64,000 bases of DNA. It comes from an uncultured Lachnospiraceae bacterium. Its GTDB lineage: Bacteria > Bacillota > Clostridia > Lachnospirales > Lachnospiraceae. The notes below the pieces were generated by a model. It was not told the DNA's origin and searched no databases. It saw nothing but the letters and a program-made list of their open reading frames with translations. Positions within the stretch are counted from its first letter, which is position 1. Each line of letters opens with the position of its first letter. Positions 24,833 to 33,418 of the stretch are shown piece by piece. A program made the position numbers and the translations under genes. Location: NCBI GenBank assembly GCA_948473115.1, contig CAOKWI010000005.1, positions 34,574 to 98,573 of the forward strand, read 5' to 3'.

Positions 24833-25141
24833 ATGACAAGTAAACAGAGAGCGTATTTAAAAAGTCTCGCCAGCAAGATAAACCCTGTTTTTCAGGTGGG
24901 AAAATTCAGTCTGACGCCGGAATTTACCGAGGCGGTCAGCCAGGCATTTAACAACAATGAACTGATCAAGATCGCGGTTTTAAAAAACTGTGCGGACGAT
25001 CCGAACGAGATCGGACAGATCCTTGCAGAGAGGACCCATTCCCAGCTGGTACAGGTGATCGGCAAGAAGATTGTACTCTATAAGCCTGACAAGGATAAAC
25101 CAAGGATCGTGCTGCCCAGGGCGGGAGGAGCGGAAAAATAA
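24833..25141 (+). CDS. yhbY: CRM-domain RNA-binding protein YhbY
   Basis: The 102-residue protein starts 'MTSKQRAYLKSLASKINPVFQVGK', the CRM/YhbY signature of pre-50S-associated proteins, and contains 'AERTHSQLVQVIGKKIVLYK'. It lies 61 bp after obgE and 3 bp before nadD, as in many Firmicutes. The ATG at 24833 follows AGGGGTGGAAAA. Confidence 0.93.
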   Translation: MTSKQRAYLKSLASKINPVFQVGKFSLTPEFTEAVSQAFNNNELIKIAVLKNCADDPNEIGQILAERTHSQLVQVIGKKIVLYKPDKDKPRIVLPRAGGAEK

Positions 25142-25144
25142 GCT

Positions 25145-25753
25145 ATGGGAAACAGACGTATTGGAATCATGGGCGGCACATTTAACCCCGTTCATATGGG
25201 GCATCTGCTGCTGGCCGAATGGGTGAAAGGCGAGGCCGGCCTGGATGAAATCTGGCTGATCCCCAGCGGAGTCTCTTATAGGAAAGAAGCGCAGGAGGTT
25301 GCTCCGGCGGAGGACAGGCTGCGGATGGCAGAGCTGGCGATCAAGAGAAACAGGTATTTCAAATGTCTTGACCTGGAGGTAAAGAGGAGCGGTTATACTT
25401 ATAGCTACGAGACCATGGAGGAGCTGACCCGTGCTTATCCCGGGGATACCTTCTATTTTATCCTGGGGGCGGACTGCCTCTTTACCCTGGAAACCTGGAA
25501 ATATCCCGAGAGGATCTTTCAGTGCTGTAAGCTGATCGCGGCGGTGAGGGATGACGCCTCCCCGGAGGCGATGGAAGAGAAGAAGAAGGAACTGGAACAG
25601 CGCTTCAGCGGTGAGATCCTGCTGCTTCCCTTTGTCAGGCTGTCCCTTTCCTCCACAGAGATCAGGGAGCGGATCAGACAGGGAAAGAGCGTGCGCTATA
25701 TGGTGCCTGACAGTGTTTTAACTTATATTGAGGGAAAGAGGCTTTACAAATAG
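25145..25753 (+). CDS. nadD: Nicotinate-nucleotide adenylyltransferase
   Basis: The 202-residue enzyme adenylates nicotinate mononucleotide in NAD synthesis. 'GIMGGTFNPVHMGHLLLAEW' holds the H-x-G-H nucleotidyl motif, 'WLIPSG' and 'LSSTEIRERIRQGKSVRYMVPDSVLTYI' complete the family pattern. AGCGGAAAAATAAGCT precedes the ATG. It is followed by yqeK and rsfS in a conserved cluster. Confidence 0.96.
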   Translation: MGNRRIGIMGGTFNPVHMGHLLLAEWVKGEAGLDEIWLIPSGVSYRKEAQEVAPAEDRLRMAELAIKRNRYFKCLDLEVKRSGYTYSYETMEELTRAYPGDTFYFILGADCLFTLETWKYPERIFQCCKLIAAVRDDASPEAMEEKKKELEQRFSGEILLLPFVRLSLSSTEIRERIRQGKSVRYMVPDSVLTYIEGKRLYK

Positions 25754-25754
25754 A

Positions 25755-26360
25755 ATGAAGGCAGATAAGAAAAAGTCGGATCAGCTGAGGAAGCTTCGGA
25801 AGGAGATGGAGAAGCTTCAGGATGCCAGGCGGTTTGAGCATACCCTTGGGGTGGAGTTTACGTCAGCCGCCCTGGCCATGCGTTACGGAGCTTCTGTAAG
25901 GGACGCGCAGACAGCGGGGCTTCTGCATGACTGCGCAAAATGTCTCACAGACAGGGAGAGGGTCTCCATCTGTCAGAAAAACAATATCTCCATGACGGAA
26001 CTGGAGATGGAAAATCCCTTTCTTCTGCATGCCAAAGTGGGCGCTTTTCTGGCAAGGGAGCGGTACGGGGTTACGGATCAGGACATTCTGAATGCCATCC
26101 ATAACCATACCACCGGCAGACCGGGCATGAGCCTGCTGGAGAAAATCGTGTTCATTGCGGATTATATGGAGCCGGGCAGAAGCCATGCCCCAAATCTGGA
26201 GGAGATCCGCTGCATGGCGTTTGCAGATCTGGATCGGACCCTGCTGAAAATACTGGGCGATACTCTTGACTATCTGGACGGCGGGAACGGGGATGTAGAC
26301 CCAATGACGAGAAAAACATGGGAATATTACAAAGAAAAAGCCGCACACGCGGCGGAATGA
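25755..26360 (+). CDS. yqeK: HD-domain hydrolase YqeK (Ap4A hydrolase type)
   Basis: The 201-residue HD phosphohydrolase has the metal ligands in 'FEHTLGVEF', 'AGLLHDCAKCL', 'LLHAKVGAFLA' and 'AIHNHTTG', matching YqeK, a symmetric diadenosine tetraphosphate hydrolase. An N-terminal charged helix precedes the domain. The ATG at 25755 begins just after the nadD stop; a TTG at 25728 overlapping nadD is possible. Confidence 0.9.
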   Translation: MKADKKKSDQLRKLRKEMEKLQDARRFEHTLGVEFTSAALAMRYGASVRDAQTAGLLHDCAKCLTDRERVSICQKNNISMTELEMENPFLLHAKVGAFLARERYGVTDQDILNAIHNHTTGRPGMSLLEKIVFIADYMEPGRSHAPNLEEIRCMAFADLDRTLLKILGDTLDYLDGGNGDVDPMTRKTWEYYKEKAAHAAE

Positions 26361-26368
26361 GAGGATAT

Positions 26369-26725
26369 ATGGAACAGAGATCAATGGAAATGGCAAAGCT
26401 TGCCATCGGGGCGCTGGAGGACAAGAAAGCGGAGGATATCCGTGTCATTGATATCAGTGAAGTGTCCGTGATTGCGGATTACTTCCTGATCGCCGGAGGA
26501 AACAACCGCAGCCAGATCCAGACGCTGTGTGACAATGTGGAGGAAGCGCTTGGAAGGGCGGGATATCCCTGCCGGCAGAAGGAGGGATATGACACCGCCA
26601 ACTGGATCCTGATGGATTTCGGGGATGTGATTGTGCATATCTTTGACAAAGAAAACAGGCTGCTGTACGATCTGGAGCGCATTTGGAGAGACGGTAAGCT
26701 GGTGGAAGCAGAAAGCTTAAAATGA
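26369..26725 (+). CDS. rsfS: Ribosomal silencing factor RsfS
   Basis: The 118-residue protein has 'ALEDKKAEDIRVIDISEVSVIADYFLIAGGNNRSQI' and 'YDTANWILMDFGDVIVHIF', the RsfS/Iojap signature. RsfS binds L14 and blocks subunit joining during starvation. GAGAGGATAT precedes ATG 26369; the track start lies inside yqeK. It closes the obgE-rsfS run and is followed by a terminator. Confidence 0.96.
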   Translation: MEQRSMEMAKLAIGALEDKKAEDIRVIDISEVSVIADYFLIAGGNNRSQIQTLCDNVEEALGRAGYPCRQKEGYDTANWILMDFGDVIVHIFDKENRLLYDLERIWRDGKLVEAESLK

Positions 26726-26803
26726 ATAGCGTGAAACGCTTTTATCAGCGTGTCTCGAAAGGCCTGAAACTGGAAAAACAGGAAAGTGCCGTCACGGGCA
26801 TGG

Positions 26804-26837
26804 AAAAAGGAAGCCGCATCATGGCAGCTTCCTTTTT
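26804..26837 (+). terminator. Intrinsic terminator after rsfS
   Basis: AAAAAGGAAGC (26804-26814) and GCTTCCTTTTT (26827-26837) form a stem with a 12-base loop and a T5 tail. Being largely palindromic it can serve both rsfS and the convergent DUF378 gene. Confidence 0.9.
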
Positions 26838-26867
26838 CTGTGTTTTCTGAATTTTACATTTACTGCC

Positions 26868-27092
26868 TTATCGTTGCCTGTCAGGCTCGGCCCTGTCCGA
26901 CAGCTTCATGAAAAAGCTGATCAGGTAAAGGCCGCAGGTGCCTACAAGGGTGTAGACGATCCTGGAAAGCCATGACATATCTCCAAAAATAAAAGCTACC
27001 AGGTCAAAACGGAACAGACCGATCAGGCCCCAGTTGATGGCACCTATGATAGCAATGGTAAGCGCAGTAGCATCAACATATTTGTTTCCCAT
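26868..27092 (-). CDS. DUF378 small membrane protein
   Basis: The 74-residue protein has two membrane helices: 'TALTIAIIGAINWGLIGLF' and 'LSRIVYTLVGTCGLYLISFF'. The 'GAINWGLIGLF.FDLVA' pattern is the DUF378 (YuzA-like) signature. Start at the second ATG (27092) is chosen because GAGGG lies six bases upstream; the upstream ATG (27104) would fall on that site. Function is unknown. Confidence 0.85.
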   Translation of the reverse strand: MGNKYVDATALTIAIIGAINWGLIGLFRFDLVAFIFGDMSWLSRIVYTLVGTCGLYLISFFMKLSDRAEPDRQR

Positions 27093-27182
27093 ATTAGCCC
27101 TCATTTCTGCGCGGTTTTGCTTCTCTTATGAAACCGGCAGTATTAATATCTGTAAAATCCAAAATAATATACACATTTTTTA

Positions 27183-27211
27183 TTGACAAAAAAACAGGAA
27201 CAATGTATTAT
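27183..27211 (+). promoter_or_regulatory. Strong promoter of the Liv-type transporter operon
   Basis: A perfect TTGACA (27183-27188) and TATTAT (27206-27211) have 17-bp spacing in an AT-rich stretch. A TATACATGTATATA palindrome directly downstream (about 27239-27252) could be an operator, though no regulator is adjacent. Confidence 0.8.
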
Positions 27212-27267
27212 TTAAAAATATATACAGATACATTATTGTATACATGTATATAGAAGGAGGAGATATT

Positions 27268-28452
27268 ATGAAGAAATTCAAAAAATTTGCCTGTGTGGCA
27301 ATGGCTTCGGCCATGGTATTTGCCATGGCAGGCTGCGGCTCTGATGGAAGCGGCAATGGCAATGGAAGCGGCAGCGCAGACGCGACTTCTTTCAAAATCG
27401 GTGGTACAGGCCCTTTGACCGGCGGCGCGGCAGCCTACGGACAGGCCGTTCAGAATGCGGCACAGCTGGCTGTGGATGAAATCAATGCCAACGGCGGCGT
27501 AAACGGATATACGCTGGAGCTGAACTATCAGGATGACGAGCATAATGCGGAGAAGGCGGTCAATGCGTACAATACCCTGAAGGACTGGGGTGTACAAATC
27601 GTTCTGGGCAGCGTTACCTCCGCACCCTGCATCGCCGTGGGGGACAAGACAAAGGACGACAATATCTTCCAGCTGACCCCTTCAGGTACGGCTGTGGATT
27701 GTACAAAGTTTGACAATGCTTTCCGCGTATGCTTCTCCGATCCCGCCCAGGGAACGGTTTCCGCACAGTACATCGGAGAAAATAACCTTGCCACCAAGGT
27801 AGCAATCATTTATGACAGTTCGGATCCCTATTCTTCCGGTATTTACGAGAATTTTGCCAAGGAAGCGGAAAATTATTCCTTTGAGATCGTGAGTGCGGAA
27901 GCCTTTACGGAGGACAGCAAGACTGACTTCTCCGTTCAGCTGCAGAAGACAAAAGATTCCGGGGCTGATATGGTATTCCTTCCGATCTATTACAGCGAGG
28001 CTGCCCTGATCCTTACCCAGGCAAACGGCATGGGCTTTTCGACCACATTCTTCGGTGTGGACGGCATGGACGGCATCCTGAGCGGCGTGGATAACTTTGA
28101 TGCGTCCCTTGCGGAAGGCGTAATGTTCCTGACACCTTTTGCATCCACGTCCACGGAGACAAATATTGTCAACTTTGTGAGCGCTTACGAAGAAAAGTTT
28201 GGTGAGACTCCCAACCAGTTTGCAGCGGACGCTTACGATGGAGTGTATATCATCAAAGAACTTATTGAAAAGAGCGGTGTAAAACCCACCGATGATGTAT
28301 CAACAATCTGCAACGGGCTCAAGGAAGCCATCTCCAACGGTTATTCCTTTGATGGACTGACCGGTAAAGGTATCACCTGGTCCGCGGACGGAGAGCCCAA
28401 CAAGGCTCCCAGTGTCGTGATCATCAAGGACGGCGTTTACCAGCAGTTATAA
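27268..28452 (+). CDS. livJ: Branched-chain amino acid ABC transporter substrate-binding lipoprotein
   Basis: The 394-residue periplasmic-binding-fold lipoprotein has a signal peptide ending in a lipobox ('MAGCGSDG', Cys about 24) and a Gly/Ser/Asn linker, then a Peripla_BP_6 fold ('IGGTGPLTGGAAAYGQAVQNAAQLAVDEINANGG'). It starts at ATG 27268 behind AAGGAGGAG. It heads a livJ-H-M-G-F set; ligand specificity (Leu/Ile/Val or another amino acid) cannot be read from sequence. Confidence 0.93.
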   Translation: MKKFKKFACVAMASAMVFAMAGCGSDGSGNGNGSGSADATSFKIGGTGPLTGGAAAYGQAVQNAAQLAVDEINANGGVNGYTLELNYQDDEHNAEKAVNAYNTLKDWGVQIVLGSVTSAPCIAVGDKTKDDNIFQLTPSGTAVDCTKFDNAFRVCFSDPAQGTVSAQYIGENNLATKVAIIYDSSDPYSSGIYENFAKEAENYSFEIVSAEAFTEDSKTDFSVQLQKTKDSGADMVFLPIYYSEAALILTQANGMGFSTTFFGVDGMDGILSGVDNFDASLAEGVMFLTPFASTSTETNIVNFVSAYEEKFGETPNQFAADAYDGVYIIKELIEKSGVKPTDDVSTICNGLKEAISNGYSFDGLTGKGITWSADGEPNKAPSVVIIKDGVYQQL

Positions 28453-28479
28453 TCCGCAAGAGTCAAAGAAGAGCCAAAG

Positions 28480-28512
28480 GGGGCTGCTCCTTTCAGTGGG
28501 CAGCTCCTTTTA
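28480..28512 (+). terminator. Terminator after the substrate-binding protein gene
   Basis: GGGGCTGC (28480-28487) pairs with GCAGCTCC (28500-28507) and is followed by TTTT. It probably attenuates transcription so that the binding protein is made in excess over the membrane and ATPase subunits. Confidence 0.75.
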
Positions 28513-28611
28513 CCTTATAAGAAACTATGCGAAACTATGGATTCTTAAGGCTGTTTCTGCTATACTTGATTCAATGGACATTTAGGTATCAACAAACACA
28601 CGTTATATACT

Positions 28612-28774
28612 AGTACTGCATTGCGCAATTAACAGTGAATTCAGCACCGCCTATTTGCGCCAGTGCTTCGTTGTCATCAGTCAGCGATGGATCCACATCG
28701 CTTCCTTCTTCCGCCTTGCGCTGACACAAATATCCGGCACTGAAATTCACTGCTATATGCGCAATGCAGTACTC
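28612..28774 (-). repeat. Family A structured repeat, copy 2 (163 bp)
   Basis: Terminal inverted repeats AGTACTGCATTGCGCA and its partner TGCGCAATGCAGTACT bound the element, with inner AACAGTGAATTCAG / CTGAAATTCACTG. On the minus strand the core reads GGCGGAAGAAGGA, then hairpin AGCGATG-TGGATC-CATCGCT, then CTGATGACAACGAAGCA. It lies in the gap between the substrate-binding gene and livH. A 69-codon minus-strand ORF through it is incidental. Confidence 0.85.
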
Positions 28775-28804
28775 GTGAGTTGAAATGACAGATGGAGGGG
28801 TTTC

Positions 28805-29689
28805 ATGAGTTTTGTACAATATTTAATCAGCGGGCTGAGTCTGGGAAGCGTATACGCCCTGATTGCACTGGGGTATACCATGGTTTATGGTATTGCCAAA
28901 ATGTTGAACTTTGCCCACGGGGATGTCATCATGATAGGCGCGTTTACCACATACACAGTCTGCAGTACCATGGGTCTGCCTACGGCGGCAGGAGTGCTTG
29001 CAGCAGTGGTTCTCTGTACGCTGCTTGGTGTCTGCATAGAGAAAGTGGCATATAAACCTCTGAGAAAGGCCGCATCTCCCCTGGCAGTCCTGATCACGGC
29101 AATCGGAGTCAGTTATCTGCTGCAGAACATTGCCCTGCTGATTTTTGGAACCAATACCAAGGCATTTGCCTCCGTTGTGTCTCTGGATGCCATTAAGCTT
29201 GCAGATGGACAGATCACCTTTACGGGAGAAACCATAGTGACCATTATCGCTTGTATTGTCATTATGGCTGGTTTGATGCTCTTTATCAAAAAGACCAAGG
29301 CAGGTCAGGCCATGCTGGCTGTGTCCGAAGACAAGGGAGCAGCACAGCTTATGGGGATCAATGTGAACGGAACAATTGCGCTGACTTTCGCAATCGGCTC
29401 GGCGCTGGCTGCCATTGCAGGGGTGCTGCTTTGCTCGTCCTATCCTTCCCTGAATCCCTATACCGGTTCCATGCCGGGCATCAAGGCTTTCGTGGCGGCG
29501 GTTTTCGGAGGCATCGGTTCCATTCCGGGCGCTTTTATCGGCGGTATCCTTTTGGGAATTATCGAGATTTTTGCCAAGGCGTATATTTCATCCCAGATGG
29601 CGGATGCCATTGTATTTGCCATACTGATCGTGATTCTGCTGATCAGGCCCACGGGACTTTTCGGCCGGAACATTCAGGAGAAGGTATAA
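28805..29689 (+). CDS. livH: Branched-chain amino acid ABC transporter permease LivH
   Basis: The 294-residue permease has about eight membrane segments and the typical start 'FVQYLISGLSLGSVYALIALGYTMVYGIAKMLNFAHGD'. 'SEDKGAAQLMGIN' is the conserved cytoplasmic loop contacting the ATPase. GATGGAGGGG precedes the ATG. It pairs with LivM to form the transmembrane channel. Confidence 0.95.
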   Translation: MSFVQYLISGLSLGSVYALIALGYTMVYGIAKMLNFAHGDVIMIGAFTTYTVCSTMGLPTAAGVLAAVVLCTLLGVCIEKVAYKPLRKAASPLAVLITAIGVSYLLQNIALLIFGTNTKAFASVVSLDAIKLADGQITFTGETIVTIIACIVIMAGLMLFIKKTKAGQAMLAVSEDKGAAQLMGINVNGTIALTFAIGSALAAIAGVLLCSSYPSLNPYTGSMPGIKAFVAAVFGGIGSIPGAFIGGILLGIIEIFAKAYISSQMADAIVFAILIVILLIRPTGLFGRNIQEKV

Positions 29690-29761
29690 GACCGTTCTGG
29701 AAACAGATACACGCGAAAGAACGTAGAAGCAGCGTTCTTCCCATAAAGAATTGGAGTTAAT

Positions 29762-30847
29762 ATGAGAATGATGGCCGCAAAAATCAAATCAAATAGAATA
29801 TTGAGAAGTAACCTGATCACCTTTGGCATGGTGATTGGCGTGTATATTATTGTCCAGATATTGGTGGCTGCAGGCGCTGTGTCCAGCCTGGTCAGGGGGC
29901 TTCTGGTTCCTCTCTGCACCTATGCGATTCTGGCGGTATCCCTGAACCTGACAGTGGGAATCCTGGGGGAACTCAGTCTGGGGCACGCCGGATTCATGTG
30001 CATCGGGGCATTCAGCAGCGCGTTCTTTTCCAAGTGCATGCAGGATGTGATCCCCATAGCCGGGATACGTTTCACCATTGCCATATTGATCGGGGCGTTG
30101 ACCGCAGGAGTGTTCGGCCTTCTGATCGGGATTCCCGTCCTCAGGCTGAAGGGGGATTACCTTGCCATAGTGACGCTTGCCTTCGGTGAAATTGCAAAAA
30201 ATATAATCAACATGCTGTACGTCGGAATCGACGAATCCGGAATCCATTTTTCTACCCGCAATTCCCTGGAACTGAATCTTTCGGAAAACGGTGTGGTGAT
30301 CATCCAGGGGGCGCAGGGAATCACGGGGACCCCCAATGATTCCAGCTTCACTGTGGGGATATTGCTTCTCCTGATTACCCTGGTGGTGATACTGAATCTG
30401 ATCCACTCAAGGGACGGACGCGCCATTATGGCGATCCGTGACAATACCATTGCGGCGGAGTCCGTGGGAATCAATATCACAAAATATAAGCTGATGGCGT
30501 TCTCCATCTCGGCTTCCTTTGCCGGCGTTGCTGGAGTGCTTTACGCCCACAATCTTTCCTCTTTGAGTGCAACGTCCAAAAACTTCGGCTACAATATGTC
30601 CATTATGATCCTGGTATTTGTGGTGCTGGGCGGCATTGGAAATATCAGGGGATCCATCATTGCCGCGGTAGTGCTTACATTGCTGCCGGAATTGCTGCGG
30701 GGTCTGAACGATTACCGCATGTTGATCTATGCAGTGGTGTTGATTGCCATGATGCTGTTCAACTGGGCTCCTTCCTGTATCCGGTGGAGAGAGAAGATTG
30801 TGTATAAGCTGAAATCCGGAAAAAAACACGCAAAGGGGGCTGAATAG
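29762..30847 (+). CDS. livM: Branched-chain amino acid ABC transporter permease LivM
   Basis: The 361-residue permease has about nine membrane segments; 'LAVSLNLTVGILGELSLGHAGFMCIGAF' and 'AIRDNTIAAESVGINITKYKLMAF' are LivM family motifs, the latter the ATPase-contact loop. It lies 72 bp after livH and 2 bp before livG, so translation of livG is probably coupled. Confidence 0.95.
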   Translation: MRMMAAKIKSNRILRSNLITFGMVIGVYIIVQILVAAGAVSSLVRGLLVPLCTYAILAVSLNLTVGILGELSLGHAGFMCIGAFSSAFFSKCMQDVIPIAGIRFTIAILIGALTAGVFGLLIGIPVLRLKGDYLAIVTLAFGEIAKNIINMLYVGIDESGIHFSTRNSLELNLSENGVVIIQGAQGITGTPNDSSFTVGILLLLITLVVILNLIHSRDGRAIMAIRDNTIAAESVGINITKYKLMAFSISASFAGVAGVLYAHNLSSLSATSKNFGYNMSIMILVFVVLGGIGNIRGSIIAAVVLTLLPELLRGLNDYRMLIYAVVLIAMMLFNWAPSCIRWREKIVYKLKSGKKHAKGAE

Positions 30848-30849
30848 GA

Positions 30850-31608
30850 ATGGCAATGTTAGAGATACGGAATCTGAGCATTTCCTTCGGCGGGCTCCGG
30901 GCTGTGGACGACTTTAATGTCGAGGTAAGGAAAGGCTGCCTGTATGGCCTGATCGGTCCAAACGGCGCAGGAAAGACGACAGTGTTTAATCTGCTGACGG
31001 GCGTGTATAAGCCCAATGAGGGAATTATTACGCTGGACGGCCAGGATATCACAGGGAAAAGAACCATTGACATCAATCATGCCGGCATAGCACGGACCTT
31101 CCAGAATATCAGGCTTTTTAAAGATCTGTCCGTGGCGGATAATGTGAAAGTAGGACTGCATAACCACATGCATTACAACACTTTGGAGGGCATTTTGCGG
31201 CTGCCCAGATACCGTGCGGTGGAAAAGCAGCTGCAGGAGCAGGCACTGGAGCTGTTGAAGGTATTTGAGCTGGAAGCGGAGGCGGATGTCCTTGCCGCGA
31301 ATCTTCCCTATGGCAAACAGCGCAAGCTGGAAATCGCAAGGGCGCTGGCAACGAAACCAAAGCTGCTTCTGCTGGATGAGCCGGCGGCGGGAATGAATCC
31401 CAATGAGACGCTGGAGCTGATGAATACCATCAAGTTTGTGCAGGATCATTTTGATATGACAATTATTTTGATCGAGCATGATATGAGGCTGGTCAGCGGG
31501 ATCTGTGAGGAACTCACGGTGTTGAATTTCGGCCGTGTCCTCTGTCAGGGTGCCACCAATGATGTGTTGAAGGATCCGGAAGTGATCAAGGCATATTTAG
31601 GCGAGTAG
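30850..31608 (+). CDS. livG: ABC transporter ATPase LivG
   Basis: The 252-residue ATPase has Walker A 'GPNGAGKTT', the LivG-type 'GIARTFQNIRLFKDLSV' after it, an atypical signature region 'LPYGKQRKLEIARALATKPKLLLLDEPAAGMNP' typical of LivG, and an H-loop 'IEHDMRLV'. It energises the LivHM channel. ATAGGA precedes the ATG. Confidence 0.96.
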   Translation: MAMLEIRNLSISFGGLRAVDDFNVEVRKGCLYGLIGPNGAGKTTVFNLLTGVYKPNEGIITLDGQDITGKRTIDINHAGIARTFQNIRLFKDLSVADNVKVGLHNHMHYNTLEGILRLPRYRAVEKQLQEQALELLKVFELEAEADVLAANLPYGKQRKLEIARALATKPKLLLLDEPAAGMNPNETLELMNTIKFVQDHFDMTIILIEHDMRLVSGICEELTVLNFGRVLCQGATNDVLKDPEVIKAYLGE

Positions 31609-31625
31609 TGTGAAAGGTATATACT

Positions 31626-32336
31626 ATGATGTTAGAGGTTAAGGATTTACAGGTGTTTTATGGCATGATACAGGCGATCAAGGGTGTTTCCTTTCATGTG
31701 GATGAAGGAGAGGTGGTTGCCCTCATCGGCGCTAACGGAGCCGGAAAGACGACAATCCTTCACACGATATCCGGCCTGCTTCCTCCCAAGGAGGGAAGTG
31801 TCATTTTTGAGGGAACGGATATCACCAAAGTTCCCAGCCACAGGATCGTTTCCATGGGAATGGCTCATGTCCCCGAAGGAAGACGTGTTTTTGCACAGCT
31901 CTCCGTCCTGCAGAACCTGAAGATGGGTGCATATACCAGAAAGGATAAAAATGAGATCCAGCAGACACTGCGGACGGTGTTTGACCGTTTCCCCAGGCTG
32001 GAGGAGCGCCAGAACCAGATGGCAGGAACCTTAAGCGGAGGCGAACAGCAGATGCTTGCCATGGGAAGAGCGCTGATGTCCCACCCCAGGATCATATTGA
32101 TGGATGAGCCTTCCATGGGGCTTTCCCCTATTTTTGTAAATGAAATCTTCGATATCATCCAGGAAGTCAGCAAAAGCGGAACTACCGTTCTCCTGGTTGA
32201 ACAGAATGCAAAAAAGGCTTTATCCATTGCGGACAGGGCATACGTGCTGGAGACAGGCAGGATTGTCCTGGAGGGCAGCGCCGGAGATCTGCTGAATAAT
32301 GATTCGGTAAAGAAGGCTTATTTGGGCGAGGGATGA
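31626..32336 (+). CDS. livF: ABC transporter ATPase LivF
   Basis: The 236-residue ATPase has Walker A 'GANGAGKTT', Q-region 'GMAHVPEGRRVFAQLSV', signature 'LSGGEQQMLAMGRAL', Walker B 'ILMDEPSMGLSP' and an H-loop-like 'LVEQNAKKAL' in which Gln replaces the usual His, as is normal for LivF. It is the last gene of the transporter operon; a family A repeat begins 25 bp after its stop. Confidence 0.96.
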   Translation: MMLEVKDLQVFYGMIQAIKGVSFHVDEGEVVALIGANGAGKTTILHTISGLLPPKEGSVIFEGTDITKVPSHRIVSMGMAHVPEGRRVFAQLSVLQNLKMGAYTRKDKNEIQQTLRTVFDRFPRLEERQNQMAGTLSGGEQQMLAMGRALMSHPRIILMDEPSMGLSPIFVNEIFDIIQEVSKSGTTVLLVEQNAKKALSIADRAYVLETGRIVLEGSAGDLLNNDSVKKAYLGEG

Positions 32337-32360
32337 CGCAGGACAGGACGGTTCACATTA

Positions 32361-32567
32361 AGGAAGCTGAAAGAAATAACCTGATAAATTTTACGGTGGA
32401 TGAATTGGCAGAGGCGAGACGGAAGAGGGAAGCGTAGTGTGCTACGCTGACCAATGGTGCTGTGTGCCAGTGGCACACGTCCAGCACGAACCGAAGCGGA
32501 GCGGAGACCAACGAAGCATATGCCGATTCAGACAAGTAAAATAGCAGGTTATTTCTTGAAGATTCCT
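32361..32567 (+). repeat. Family A structured repeat, copy 3 (207 bp)
   Basis: Ends AGGAAGCTGAAAGAAATAAC and GTTATTTCTTGAAGATTCCT are inverted repeats. Plus-strand core: GGCAGAGGCGAGACGGAAGA, hairpin AGCGTAG-TGTG-CTACGCT, an extra hairpin TGTGCC-AGT-GGCACA closed by GTGCTG/CAGCAC, then CCAACGAAGCATATGCC and CAGACAAG. It is about 94% identical to copy 4 (13 differences in 207 bp by eye). Confidence 0.9.
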
Positions 32568-32568
32568 A

Positions 32569-32642
32569 AGGAACTGGTAAGAAACAACTTCATGTTTTGA
32601 TGTAGGATGAGGTTGAAAGGTTTATTTCCCAACAGTTCTTAA
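32569..32642. repeat. Short inverted-repeat element next to family A copy 3
   Basis: TAAGGAACTGGTAAGAAA and TTTCCCAACAGTTCTTAA form imperfect terminal repeats, with an inner AACTTCAT / ATGAGGTT pair. The ends resemble those of family A copy 1 but the core is absent, so it may be a deleted relative. Confidence 0.5.
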
Positions 32643-32670
32643 GGCTCAGTGACGGGAAGGAGAGATTACT

Positions 32671-33291
32671 ATGGAAAAGGTTGTGATCACCATTGCACGG
32701 CAGTATGGCAGCGGCGGGCGTACCATTGGTGAAATGCTGTCTCAAAGGCTGAATATCCATTATTATGACAAGGAACTGATGAAACTGGCAAGCGAAGACA
32801 GCGGGATCAATGAGGCACTGTTTGCCAATGCGGATGAAAAGGTAAAAAGCACCCGCCTGTTTCACATTGCCAGAAGTGTATACGGCGGGGAACTGATCCC
32901 TCCGGAGAGCGATAACTTTACTTCTACGGACAATCTCTTTAATTATCAGGCCAAGATCATTCGTCAGCTTGCGGAAGAGGAGTCCTGTGTCATCATTGGC
33001 CGTTGTGCGGACTATGTGCTCAAGGATTATGACAATGTCCTCAGCGTATTTATCCATGCGCCGAAGGACTTCTGTCTCGAACAGGCCGCAAAGAAGCACA
33101 GCATGAGCCGGAAAGAGCTGGAGAAGTTTATCCAGAAGACCGATAAACACAGGTCGGATTACTATACCTACCATACGGGAAGAAGCTGGTTTGATGCCAG
33201 AAATTATGACCTTTGCCTGGACAGCTCCAAACTGGGATTTGACAGGTGTGTGGATGAGATTATCTCCTATATGAAAGTACGGTTCCAGTGA
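32671..33291 (+). CDS. Cytidylate-kinase-like family protein (paralogue 2)
   Basis: The 206-residue protein resembles the product at 21566: 'VITIARQYGSGGRTIGEML', 'YYDKELM', 'CVIIGRCADYVLKDYDNV' and 'RSDYYTYHTGRSWF'. The nucleotide loop is GSGG-type. Substrate is unknown for this family. GGAAGGAGAGATTACT precedes the ATG. It is followed by a terminator shared with lexA. Confidence 0.82.
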   Translation: MEKVVITIARQYGSGGRTIGEMLSQRLNIHYYDKELMKLASEDSGINEALFANADEKVKSTRLFHIARSVYGGELIPPESDNFTSTDNLFNYQAKIIRQLAEEESCVIIGRCADYVLKDYDNVLSVFIHAPKDFCLEQAAKKHSMSRKELEKFIQKTDKHRSDYYTYHTGRSWFDARNYDLCLDSSKLGFDRCVDEIISYMKVRFQ

Positions 33292-33365
33292 TGGAAAGGT
33301 TTCAGCGTTGAGTAAGCGTTGCTTACATTCCAGATGATGAAACGGTTCAGATGAACGGTTTTACC

Positions 33366-33407
33366 AGTCGCCCCGCCAGTAGAACAGGTGGGGCGACTGT
33401 TTTCTGT
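33366..33407. terminator. Bidirectional terminator between the kinase-like gene and lexA
   Basis: AGTCGCCCCGCC (33366-33377) and GGTGGGGCGACT (33387-33398) form an almost perfect 12-bp stem followed by GTTTTC on the plus strand. The genes on either side converge on it, so it likely ends both transcripts; the minus-strand tail (GGTAAAA) is weaker. Confidence 0.85.
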
Positions 33408-33418
33408 AAATATCGGTA

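Noticed and set aside
28610-28819. 69-codon minus-strand ORF through family A copy 2
   Set aside because: The frame is not kept in the other copies, so it does not reflect a protein.
32353-32535. 60-codon minus-strand ORF inside family A copy 3, similar to one at 52413-52718
   Set aside because: Similarity is explained by 94% nucleotide identity of the repeat; no ribosome binding site.
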